From: Eubacterium multiforme
Lineage (GTDB): Bacteria; Bacillota; Clostridia; Clostridiales; Clostridiaceae
Direction: 5' to 3'
DNA: 64,000 nt
Assembly: GCF_030813415.1 (NCBI RefSeq)
Contig: NZ_JAUSUF010000001.1
Location: 434,001 to 498,000, forward strand
Position 1 is the first letter of the stretch. Every line of letters starts with the position of its first letter. The position numbers and the translations under genes are program-made. Positions 28,079-34,962 of this stretch are shown one piece after another. The notes under the pieces were generated by a model. That model did not search any database. It saw only the letters and a list, made by a program, of their open reading frames with translations, and had not been told where the DNA came from.

Positions 28079-29557
28079 ATGAATAATACTAAAACTTTTA
28101 ACGTTAAAGATAATAGAAACCTAACAATGTTAGTAGATTTCTATGAATTAACTATGGGAAATGGTTATTTTGAAAAAAATCTTCAAAATAAAATTGCCTA
28201 CTTTGATATGTATTTCAGAAAAATACCAGATGATGGTGGATACTGTATAATGGCTGGTGTTAAGCAAATAACTGAGTATTTAAGTTCCCTAAAGTTTACA
28301 CAAGATGATATAGAATATTTAAAATCTAAAAATATATTCTCAGAGGCCTTTTTAGAATACCTTAAAAATTTCAAATTTTCATGTGATGTTTGGGCAATTC
28401 CTGAAGGAAATCCTGTATTTCCAAATCAACCTCTAGTTACTGTTAGAGGACCTGTTATTCAAGCTCAATTTATAGAAACAATGATTCTTTTAACTGTAAA
28501 TCATCAAACTCTTATAGCTACAAAAGCAAATAGAATATGTAGAGCAGCTGAAGGTAGAACAGTTATGGAATTTGGCTCAAGACGTGCTCAAGGATATGAT
28601 GGTGCTATATACGGTGCAAGAGCTTCTATAATTGGTGGATGCCACTCAACAGCATGTACAATAGCTGATCAACGTTTTGATATTCCAGCAGTTGGTACAA
28701 TGGCTCATAGCTGGATTCAATTATTTGATAATGAATTTACAGCATTTAAAACTTGGGCAGAGGTTTATCCTGACAATTGCCTACTTCTTATAGATACTTA
28801 TAACGTTTTAAAATCAGGTCTTCCAAATGCCATAAAAGTATTTGATGAAATTTTAAAACCTCAAGGAAAAAGACCTGTTGGTATAAGAATAGATTCAGGA
28901 GACATAACTTATTTAACTAAAAAGTGCAGACAAATTCTTGATGAAGCAGGATATGAAGATTGTAAGATAGTTGTTTCTAATTCTCTTGATGAACATATTA
29001 TTAGAGATGTATTAGATCAAGGTGCTTGTATAGATTCTTTTGGAGTTGGAGAAAGACTTATAACTGCAAAATCTGAACCTGTTTTTGGAGGAGTTTATAA
29101 ATTAGTAGCTGTTGAAGAAAATGGAGAAATAATTCCTAAAATTAAAATTAGTGAAAATAATGAAAAAATAACTAATCCAGGTTTTAAGAAAACAGTTAGA
29201 ATATTTGATAAAACTACTCATAAAGCTATTGCTGATTTAATAATGCTTCATGATGAAACTATAGATGAGAGTTTACCACTTACAATATTCCATCCAATAC
29301 ATACTTGGAAAAAGAAGAAAATTAAAAATTACTATACAAAAGATTTAATGGAGAAAATTTTTGATAAAGGAACTTTAGTATATAATTCACCTTCTGTAAT
29401 GGATATTAGAGAATTTTCATTACAAGAAACTGAAAAACTTTGGTCTGAAGTTTTAAGATTCGAAAATCCTCACACATATTATGTTGATTTATCAGATAAA
29501 CTTTGGAATCTAAAACAAGATTTATTACATTCAACAGTTGATAATTATTCTGAATAG
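28079..29557 (+). CDS. pncB: Nicotinate phosphoribosyltransferase
   Basis: The 492-residue enzyme converts nicotinate and PRPP to nicotinate mononucleotide in the NAD salvage pathway. Motifs: LTMLVDFYELTMGNGYFE, FGSRRAQGYDGAIYGARA, the catalytic-His region VGTMAHSWIQ and GIRIDSGDITYLTKKCRQIL. Length fits the long Gram-positive form. The ATG at 28079 is preceded by AGAGGAGTTAG. It is monocistronic with a strong terminator. No NiaR operator was recognised in the 116-bp divergent region. Confidence 0.95.
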   Translation: MNNTKTFNVKDNRNLTMLVDFYELTMGNGYFEKNLQNKIAYFDMYFRKIPDDGGYCIMAGVKQITEYLSSLKFTQDDIEYLKSKNIFSEAFLEYLKNFKFSCDVWAIPEGNPVFPNQPLVTVRGPVIQAQFIETMILLTVNHQTLIATKANRICRAAEGRTVMEFGSRRAQGYDGAIYGARASIIGGCHSTACTIADQRFDIPAVGTMAHSWIQLFDNEFTAFKTWAEVYPDNCLLLIDTYNVLKSGLPNAIKVFDEILKPQGKRPVGIRIDSGDITYLTKKCRQILDEAGYEDCKIVVSNSLDEHIIRDVLDQGACIDSFGVGERLITAKSEPVFGGVYKLVAVEENGEIIPKIKISENNEKITNPGFKKTVRIFDKTTHKAIADLIMLHDETIDESLPLTIFHPIHTWKKKKIKNYYTKDLMEKIFDKGTLVYNSPSVMDIREFSLQETEKLWSEVLRFENPHTYYVDLSDKLWNLKQDLLHSTVDNYSE

Positions 29558-29630
29558 AATATTATAAAAGATAACAAAAAGAAAAACTAAATAAATTTAG
29601 TACTTCTAAATTATTATAAATAATTACCTA

Positions 29631-29670
29631 AAAAAGCAACATTGACATTAAAATATCAATGTTGCTTTTT
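29631..29670 (+). terminator. Terminator of pncB
   Basis: AAAAAGCAACATTGA and TCAATGTTGCTTTTT form a 15-bp stem with a 10-nt loop and continue into T-rich sequence. It ends 7 bp before the convergent small gene's stop and may serve both strands. Confidence 0.85.
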
Positions 29671-29677
29671 TAATTTT

Positions 29678-29878
29678 TTAAGCTTCAATTTGTTGAATGT
29701 CATCTTCATCAATATCAAACATACCTTCGTTAATTAAATTAGTATAATTTAATTCTACATTATATAAATATGTTTCGAATATACATTCTTCTCCTTCATT
29801 TTCAAAAGGATACATAGGACATTCATTATTACATTCTACTTTCTCACTGGTTAATGACCAAAACGGACAAACTCTCAT
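29678..29878 (-). CDS. Small cysteine-containing acidic protein, unknown function
   Basis: The 66-residue protein starts MRVCPFWSLTSEKVECNNEC and has cysteines at 4, 16, 20 and 32; the CPFWS and NECPMYPF stretches look like a compact metal-binding or disulfide unit. The C-terminal half is acidic (NEGMFDIDEDDIQQIEA). The ATG at 29878 has a GTGGGGGTAA ribosome site; an ATG four codons upstream lacks one. No family recognised. Confidence 0.6.
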   Translation of the reverse strand: MRVCPFWSLTSEKVECNNECPMYPFENEGEECIFETYLYNVELNYTNLINEGMFDIDEDDIQQIEA

Positions 29879-29980
29879 AATTACCCCCACCTTGTAAACG
29901 AAACCAATATTTAGTATGATTATATTATATATACAAATAAAAATAAAGAGCTTTTTACATTTTTTTTATTTATTGTAAAA

Positions 29981-30015
29981 AAGATAACCATATACTATAA
30001 CTACATGGCTATCTT
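29981..30015 (-). terminator. Terminator of the gene at 30036-30365
   Basis: On the minus strand AAGATAGCCAT pairs with ATGGTTATCTT (11 bp, one G-U) and is followed by TTTTTTAC. Confidence 0.75.
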
Positions 30016-30035
30016 CTATTAACTTATTATATTTT

Positions 30036-30365
30036 CTATCTTATACAACCAGTGTTCTTTCCTACTGAAATATCAATTATTTCATTTTGGAAAGCTTTTA
30101 ATAAAGCTTTTTCAAGAACTTTTTGTTGATCAAAATTTGCAATATTTTTGCATACAGCAAAAACTTTATTAGTTTCTCCATTTATATTTCTATATGTAAG
30201 AGTAACATTAGGTTTATCATATTCTACATTAAGTACTTTGATTCCCCATGAAATTTGTGCAAAATCATCTTCAATAGATAATTTAGTTAGTTCTTTAAGT
30301 TTTTCTTTTTCTTCTGTAGGATCATTTACTATTAATAGCTCTTCTCCAACTTTGTATTTAGCCAT
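30036..30365 (-). CDS. Conserved-looking hypothetical protein, 109 residues
   Basis: The small soluble protein starts MAKYKVGEELLIVNDPTEEK and is mixed alpha/beta, with a strand-rich middle (WGIKVLNVEYDKPNVTLTYR) and a C-terminal NTGCIR. No known domain was recognised. A good GGGAGGAA site precedes the ATG. It lies downstream of the minus-strand terminator hairpin at 30501-30526, so it either has its own promoter between 30366 and 30490 or depends on readthrough of that hairpin. Confidence 0.65.
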   Translation of the reverse strand: MAKYKVGEELLIVNDPTEEKEKLKELTKLSIEDDFAQISWGIKVLNVEYDKPNVTLTYRNINGETNKVFAVCKNIANFDQQKVLEKALLKAFQNEIIDISVGKNTGCIR

Positions 30366-30492
30366 TATAATTCCTCCCTTAAATAATTTGTATTTATTAG
30401 TAATATAGTAGCACTTTAAAATATTTCTTTCAACTAAAGATTTTTTAGTTACTATATTTTAACTTATTATTAAAAAAATTTGAAAATTTATA

Positions 30493-30569
30493 AAAAAAAA
30501 GATAGAATAACAATAGTTACTCTATCAAGATAAAATGAACACGGAATTTGTTAATCAATTAACAACTTT
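30493..30569 (-). ncRNA. Candidate short RNA (or terminated leader) upstream of perR, minus strand
   Basis: On the minus strand TTGATA (30604-30599) and TAAAAT (30581-30576) are 17 nt apart, predicting a start near 30569. The transcript would fold a perfect 8-bp hairpin (30548-30565) and end in an 11-bp terminator stem (30501-30511 with 30516-30526) followed by nine Ts. No gene with a start codon fits in the roughly 77 nt. It could be a free small RNA or a terminated leader for the gene at 30365. The rest of 30366-30738 holds the perR promoter. Confidence 0.5.
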
Positions 30570-30679
30570 GTTTATATTTTAACATTGTTTCTTTATTTTA
30601 TCAAGAGAAACTTTTAAAATAATTGGATTTTACAATTAATATCGATTATCTACAAAGTATAATAATTTATTAATAATTA

Positions 30680-30708
30680 TTGACTTAGTATTTTTTTAAA
30701 GTTATAAT
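30680..30708 (+). promoter_or_regulatory. perR promoter
   Basis: TTGACT (30680-30685) and TATAAT (30703-30708) are separated by exactly 17 nt, about 25 bp before the perR AGGAGG site. Confidence 0.75.
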
Positions 30709-30738
30709 AGTATTATTCCAAGTTAAGGAGGGTAGAAT

Positions 30739-31146
30739 ATGGATAATATTTCTGCTGTTTTTAAAGAAAAAAAGCTTAAATTAACACCTCAAAGACTTGC
30801 TGTTTATAAATATCTTATGAGTACAAAGGAACATCCATCAGCTGAGGTTATATACAAATCTATTCAGCCTGATTTTCCTACAATGAGTTTAGCTACTGTT
30901 TATAAAGCTTTAAAAACTCTTGTTGAAGTTGGTTTAGTTCAAGAACTAAATGTTGGTGAAGGAAATTTTAGATATGATGGTAATGTAGCTTCTCATCCAC
31001 ATATACAGTGTATAAATTGCGGAAGAGTAGATGATTTAATGAACTTTTCTTTTGATAACCTAAATTCTGAAGTTGAAAAAAATTCAGATTATAAAGTTTT
31101 ATCAAATCAAACTTATTTTTATGGTCTTTGTAAAGATTGTCAATAA
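30739..31146 (+). CDS. perR: Peroxide-responsive repressor PerR (Fur family)
   Basis: The 135-residue Fur-family regulator has a winged-helix N-terminus (KLTPQRLAVYKYLM, MSLATVYKALKTL). The B. subtilis PerR Fe/Mn ligands H37, D85, H91, H93 and D104 appear as H32, D80, H86, H88 and D99; Asp at position 80, where Fur has Glu, is the PerR mark. The structural zinc cysteines are C91, C94, C131 and C134. It senses peroxide by metal-catalysed His oxidation. It is monocistronic, with AGGAGG before the ATG and a terminator after. Confidence 0.92.
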   Translation: MDNISAVFKEKKLKLTPQRLAVYKYLMSTKEHPSAEVIYKSIQPDFPTMSLATVYKALKTLVEVGLVQELNVGEGNFRYDGNVASHPHIQCINCGRVDDLMNFSFDNLNSEVEKNSDYKVLSNQTYFYGLCKDCQ

Positions 31147-31156
31147 AAGTTTTATT

Positions 31157-31184
31157 AAAAGCAAATCAGAGCTGATTTGCTTTT
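31157..31184 (+). terminator. Terminator of perR
   Basis: AAAAGCAAATCAG and CTGATTTGCTTTT pair almost without a loop and are followed by ATTTTTTT. It could also stop the convergent lipoprotein transcript. Confidence 0.85.
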
Positions 31185-31197
31185 ATTTTTTTATGTC

Positions 31198-32406
31198 TCA
31201 CTTTCCAATAATCCTACTCCATTCCTTTCCATCATACTTTCCACTTAAAACATTTTTACACTCTTTATCTATCTTTCTAATATTTTCATTAGATATTATA
31301 TTAAAATAAAACATATTTATATCATCTGCGCTTACTATAGAATTTACCATTTTAATTTGAACACCCTTTAAATTACTATCTGCTTTTCTATTTCCAGTAA
31401 TACAATTCTTTTTAGTTAACTCTTCAAAAACATCACTATTAATAATATATCTAAAAAAATTATCTAAATCATCTATTTTAGTCTTACCTGATGATGAACA
31501 TATAATACAATCCATTCCAACTGTTGAATTTACACTTTTATTATTTATAGGCATTTTATTAATAGTTCCAATTCCTCTTTTATCTGTTATCTTTTCTGAT
31601 GTTAAAGTCGTTGTAAGAAGGACTGGTATTTTTCCTTCATTAAAATTTTTAATAGCACTCTCCCCTTCATCTTGGAACATATCTTCTTTTATTATGTTTT
31701 TTGTATACAGTTCATGTAAAGTATCAAATATTTTTTGACCGTTTTTTATATGTTTAATCTTGTCTTCAACACTATTTACATCATCAACTTTATGTAAATC
31801 ATAAGCTATAGTATCATTTGCAACTAGTGCACTAAAAAGTATTTCTTTTGTGTACTCACTCTTTACATATGTAGGTATTTTAATCTTTTTTTCATTTAAT
31901 TTTTTTAATGCTTCAATGTAATTATTATCTTCAAATTTTATGCCTTTACTTTTTAATAATTCCTCATTATAAACAAGCTCTAAGGTAAATGGTGTTATTC
32001 CAAGACCATAATATTTACCTTCATATATACCATATAAATTATTTATGTTAGCAAACTTCTCTCTAGTTTTTTTTTCCTTAAATAAATAAGTTATATCCCT
32101 TAAATAATTTTTATTATTAAAATCAATAAATGAATATCCATCTAACAATACTAATGCAGCTTCCTTTTCGTCACCTATCTTTTTTTCTATTTCTTCTTCA
32201 CTATTAACTGGGACAAGGTTAATCTTTTTTCCTTCCTTCTCTTCATATTTTTTTATTAATTCAACAACATAATTTATGGATTTTACTGTGCTGCTATTAT
32301 AATATAAATTTACTGTATTAGTTTCTTTGTTTTTGTCTTTTCCACAACCTACAATTAATAAACATATAAAAACTAAAACTCCACAAAACTTCCAATTAAA
32401 TTTCAT
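31198..32406 (-). CDS. Extracellular solute-binding-type lipoprotein, no transporter nearby
   Basis: The 402-residue lipoprotein has a type II signal: a hydrophobic stretch and lipobox LIVGC with Cys at 21. The mature part resembles family 1 (sugar-type) ABC substrate-binding proteins: TVNLYYNSSTVKSINYVVEL, then KYYGLGITPFTLELVYNEELL, and KNFNEGKIPVLLTTTLTS. No permease or ATPase gene lies in the vicinity, so it is an orphan or serves a distant transporter. Start ATG with AAGGAGGAG. Confidence in the exact family is moderate. Confidence 0.7.
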   Translation of the reverse strand: MKFNWKFCGVLVFICLLIVGCGKDKNKETNTVNLYYNSSTVKSINYVVELIKKYEEKEGKKINLVPVNSEEEIEKKIGDEKEAALVLLDGYSFIDFNNKNYLRDITYLFKEKKTREKFANINNLYGIYEGKYYGLGITPFTLELVYNEELLKSKGIKFEDNNYIEALKKLNEKKIKIPTYVKSEYTKEILFSALVANDTIAYDLHKVDDVNSVEDKIKHIKNGQKIFDTLHELYTKNIIKEDMFQDEGESAIKNFNEGKIPVLLTTTLTSEKITDKRGIGTINKMPINNKSVNSTVGMDCIICSSSGKTKIDDLDNFFRYIINSDVFEELTKKNCITGNRKADSNLKGVQIKMVNSIVSADDINMFYFNIISNENIRKIDKECKNVLSGKYDGKEWSRIIGK

Positions 32407-32540
32407 TATTACTCCTCCTTATATAATAGTCTGCCTAATATTTTAATAATTAATTATGTTTTAAATTAATATTTACTTTAGATATTCATTAAGACTTACT
32501 TCATTGTTCAGTAAGTTTCTATTATACATTACAAAATAAA
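32407..32540 (-). promoter_or_regulatory. Leader and promoter region of the lipoprotein gene
   Basis: On the minus strand TATAAT (32526-32521) is followed by an inverted repeat, ACTTACT (32494-32500) with AGTAAGT (32510-32516), which would form a 5' leader hairpin about 90 nt before the start codon. No -35 box is clear; it would overlap the neighbouring terminator. Confidence 0.4.
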
Positions 32541-32631
32541 AGGCCGCTTAATGCGGCCTAAAAGGGGGATGGGGGGTATTATATTAAAATCTATTAATTT
32601 TAATATAACTTCGTAGGAGATCTTTTTCTCC
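32541..32631 (-). ncRNA. Structured 3' element with C-rich single-stranded segment and terminator
   Basis: In minus-strand order: hairpin GGAGA/TCTCC (32627-32631 with 32616-32620), an 11-bp AT hairpin (32580-32606), an unpaired run of CCCCCC-AT-CCCCC (32576-32564), then a GC-rich terminator AGGCCGC/GCGGCCT (32541-32559) with TTTTATTTT. The terminator alone would suffice for the upstream gene; the C-tract between two hairpins resembles the ribosome-site-binding loops of Gram-positive small RNAs. Whether it is a 3' UTR or a processed RNA is open. Confidence 0.5.
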
Positions 32632-32678
32632 GATACAATTATATTATTAACTTTAATTAATTTTTTTATTCATTTTTT

Positions 32679-33275
32679 TTAATCTAAATCACCTTTTTTA
32701 TAAATACCTATTATTTTATCAACAAATTCAATTCTTTCAGCTGCAACAGAGTTTCTTAAAGCTAATAACATATCCATGTTAGGATCCCCTGTATTATAAT
32801 TATTTTTCTTTTTTGAATTAGAATTATTATTTGTATTATTTTTATTACAATTACCATTATTCATTCTAGCAAGTTGACTTATAATTGCAATTGGATTCAT
32901 ATTTCCCATTCCCCCCATATTATTGCCCCAATTTCCAGAATTAAATAAATCCATAGGATTCATATTAGAATTATTACCACCATTATTCATATTATTATTT
33001 ATATTATTCCCACTATCATTAAAATTATTGTTAATATTACTATTTCCATTATTACTATTATTAAATTCATTTATAGGTGGAAATGAACTTAAATCAATTC
33101 CTTCCTTCTCCATGGATGCCATTATGTTATTTAATTTATTTTGATCTACATTACCTAACATACTCATAAGCTGATTTGGATCTATACCAAAAGGATTATT
33201 AGCTAAGTTATTAAATGAAGCTTTTCCATCTTCTTCTCTTGAATTGCTTTTACTTTTATGTTTCTTCTTTGACAT
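32679..33275 (-). CDS. Asn/Gly/Met-rich low-complexity protein, possibly spore-associated
   Basis: The 198-residue protein has a basic start (MSKKKHKSKSNSREEDGK), a segment with NPFGIDPNQLMSMLGNVDQ, a long Asn-rich stretch (about residues 75-160, mostly N with G, M, S), and an ordered helical tail, MDMLLALRNSVAAERIEFVD. The tail resembles short helices in clostridial proteins found near coat genes; that is a weak recollection. It sits directly after two Cys/Gly/Trp-rich genes on the same strand, so a spore-surface role is inferred. ATG 33275 follows GGGAGGATT. Confidence 0.55.
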   Translation of the reverse strand: MSKKKHKSKSNSREEDGKASFNNLANNPFGIDPNQLMSMLGNVDQNKLNNIMASMEKEGIDLSSFPPINEFNNSNNGNSNINNNFNDSGNNINNNMNNGGNNSNMNPMDLFNSGNWGNNMGGMGNMNPIAIISQLARMNNGNCNKNNTNNNSNSKKKNNYNTGDPNMDMLLALRNSVAAERIEFVDKIIGIYKKGDLD

Positions 33276-33355
33276 TTCAAATCCTCCCAAAATAACTATT
33301 TTATTTACATTCTATGTATCACCATTAATTTTTGTTATTATTTTTAGGTATTTTT

Positions 33356-33378
33356 TTGGAGGGCTTAAAGCCCTCCAA
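33356..33378. repeat. GC-rich hairpin without T-tail
   Basis: TTGGAGGGCTT and AAGCCCTCCAA pair around a single A. On the minus strand, which is the strand of both neighbouring genes, it is followed by seven As and not Ts, so it is not a normal intrinsic terminator; on plus it is preceded by seven Ts. It separates the 92-residue Cys-rich gene from the Asn-rich gene. Confidence 0.5.
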
Positions 33379-33410
33379 CAATTATCAATTATATTTAATT
33401 GATTAATTTA

Positions 33411-33689
33411 TTAAAATCTGTTAAATCCACATCCACCACAACAGAATAGTAATATTATTATTATCCACCAGCTGTTTCCGAATCCATTACAACCACCATT
33501 ATTGCAACCATCGTTACAGCCATCATTACAACCGCAGCCATTATTTCCAAATCCACAGCAGAATATTAGTAGTATTATTATCCACCACCAACAACCTCCG
33601 CCAAAACCATCATATCTACCATATGGTGCTTGACCTTGTGGTGAAACTATAACTGTTTTATCGCAACAACAACATTTTTTGTGTGACAT
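33411..33689 (-). CDS. Cys/Gly/Trp-rich small protein, likely spore surface
   Basis: The 92-residue protein has 15 cysteines. It begins MSHKKCCCCDKTVIVSPQGQ and has two copies of a module made of Trp-Trp(-Trp), a run of Ile/Leu and Cys-Cys-Gly: CWWWIIILLIFCCG and SWWIIIILLFCCGG. Between them lies an Asn/Asp/Gly/Cys repeat (GCNDGCNDGCNNGGC). The composition resembles Cys-rich exosporium proteins and YjcZ-type hydrophobic peptides of spore formers, but no exact family is claimed. It is paralogous to the gene 30 bp upstream. Confidence 0.6.
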   Translation of the reverse strand: MSHKKCCCCDKTVIVSPQGQAPYGRYDGFGGGCWWWIIILLIFCCGFGNNGCGCNDGCNDGCNNGGCNGFGNSWWIIIILLFCCGGCGFNRF

Positions 33690-33718
33690 TATAAATTCCC
33701 CCTATACCTTAAAATTAT

Positions 33719-34183
33719 TTAGCAGTTATTACATCCACAATTTCCAAATCCATTATTTCCACAGCAACAAATTAATAGTATTATTATTATCCACCACCAG
33801 CAGCCGTCTCCACCAAAACCGAAGCCATCATTTCCGCCACCATATCCAGGATAATTATTATATCCGCCTATCATTCCACATTCTGGTACATAAACTGTTT
33901 GTTTGCATTTCTTAAATTTAGGTTTTTCACAACAACAACAGCAACAACAATCATTAAATCCATATCCCATATTACCATATCCTCCATATCCGCCGCCATA
34001 TCCGCGATTTCCGCCACAGCAAGCTAATAATAAAATTAATAAAAGCCAGGAATTGTTTCCGAATCCACTACATCCGCCACAGCCACAATTATTGTTAGAA
34101 AATCCGCAGCAATCATCTTGGCAATTACAGTTATCATCATCTGAACAATCATTAAAGCCATTTAGGATATCATTAATTTCCAT
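33719..34183 (-). CDS. Cys/Gly/Tyr-rich protein with Trp/Ile/Leu-CC modules, likely spore surface
   Basis: The 154-residue protein has 26 cysteines, including seven in a row (NDCCCCCCCEKPKF). Order of parts: acidic Cys/Asn N-terminus, module SWLLLILLLACCGG, Gly/Tyr repeat (GYGGGYGGYGN), the seven-Cys run, a segment KQTVYVPECGMIGG that mirrors KTVIVSPQGQ of the next gene, another Gly/Phe repeat, and module CWWWIIIILLICCCG. It has no signal peptide. A cross-linked spore-coat or exosporium component is inferred from composition. The start has GGAGGTTTGGATAG; the upstream minus-strand box GTATATAGTATA loosely recalls a sporulation -10. Confidence 0.6.
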   Translation of the reverse strand: MEINDILNGFNDCSDDDNCNCQDDCCGFSNNNCGCGGCSGFGNNSWLLLILLLACCGGNRGYGGGYGGYGNMGYGFNDCCCCCCCEKPKFKKCKQTVYVPECGMIGGYNNYPGYGGGNDGFGFGGDGCWWWIIIILLICCCGNNGFGNCGCNNC

Positions 34184-34295
34184 AAACTATCCAAACCTCC
34201 TTAACCATATTTCTATTTAACTTTTATACTATATACTATTCTCTCTAAAATTATTTGACACTAAATTTTAAAATTGCTCTAATTTTCTACAAAAA

Positions 34296-34336
34296 AAGGT
34301 TCTAGTAAAAGTTTATATATCTTTTACTAGAACCTT
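34296..34336 (-). terminator. Terminator of the lon-engB transcript
   Basis: AAGGTTCTAGTAAAAG and CTTTTACTAGAACCTT form a 16-bp perfect stem; the minus strand continues TTTTTTTG. It is 15 bp past the engB stop. Confidence 0.9.
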
Positions 34337-34350
34337 ATATTAATATGGTT

Positions 34351-34947
34351 TTATTCAGTATCTTCTGCTAAATCTCCAAAAAGATTGTCAATTAATTGTT
34401 CTGTTCCTCTTTTATTAAGTGATGAGTAAAAATAAAGTTTATCTTCTTTTGTTAATTTTAATGTTTCTCTTATTACTTTTTCACTCTTTTTTAAATTATT
34501 ATTTGACAACTTATCACTTTTTGTTGCAACTACTGTTACGTCATATCCATAGTGTATTATCCACTCATGCATCATTACGTCATCTGCAGTTGGTTTGTGT
34601 CTTGAGTCAACTAATAGAACAACCCTCTTTAATTCTTCTCTACCATTTAAATATCTTTCAATAGTTTGACCCCAACTTGCTTTTTCACTTTTAGATACTT
34701 TTGCATATCCATATCCTGGTAAATCAACAAGATAGAAATCATTATTTATTAAAAAGAAGTTTATAAGTCTTGTTTTTCCTGGAGTTTGACTAACCTTAGC
34801 TAATTTTTTTCTATTAGTTAAAGCGTTTATTATTGAACTCTTTCCAACATTTGATCTTCCAACAAAAGCAATTTCTACTCTATCATCTGTTGGATATTGC
34901 TCTTTCTTAACTGCCGATATAATAAATTCTGATTGTTTTATCCTCAT
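34351..34947 (-). CDS. engB: Ribosome-biogenesis GTPase EngB/YsxC
   Basis: The 198-residue GTPase needed for 50S subunit assembly has G1 [17 protein letters not shown]2 [14 protein letters not shown]3 [12 protein letters not shown], and G4 [10 protein letters not shown]. Length is typical (about 195-200). The ATG at 34947 is preferred because GGAGATGA precedes it; an upstream TTG overlaps that site. It starts 15 bp after the lon stop on the same strand. The lon-engB order is common in Firmicutes. Confidence 0.95.
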   Translation of the reverse strand: MRIKQSEFIISAVKKEQYPTDDRVEIAFVGRSNVGKSSIINALTNRKKLAKVSQTPGKTRLINFFLINNDFYLVDLPGYGYAKVSKSEKASWGQTIERYLNGREELKRVVLLVDSRHKPTADDVMMHEWIIHYGYDVTVVATKSDKLSNNNLKKSEKVIRETLKLTKEDKLYFYSSLNKRGTEQLIDNLFGDLAEDTE

Positions 34948-34962
34948 AGGTATCATCTCCAA

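Noticed and set aside
30657..30671. Possible PerR box (GTATAATAATTTATT) before perR
   Set aside because: Only the first half fits the TTATAATNATTATAA consensus; in DNA this AT-rich such a half match is expected by chance.
33719..34183. Cys/Gly-rich gene as a metallothionein or bacteriocin precursor
   Set aside because: Paired Trp/Ile-Leu hydrophobic modules, no leader-peptidase motif and no transporter or maturation gene next to it; a spore-surface component fits better.
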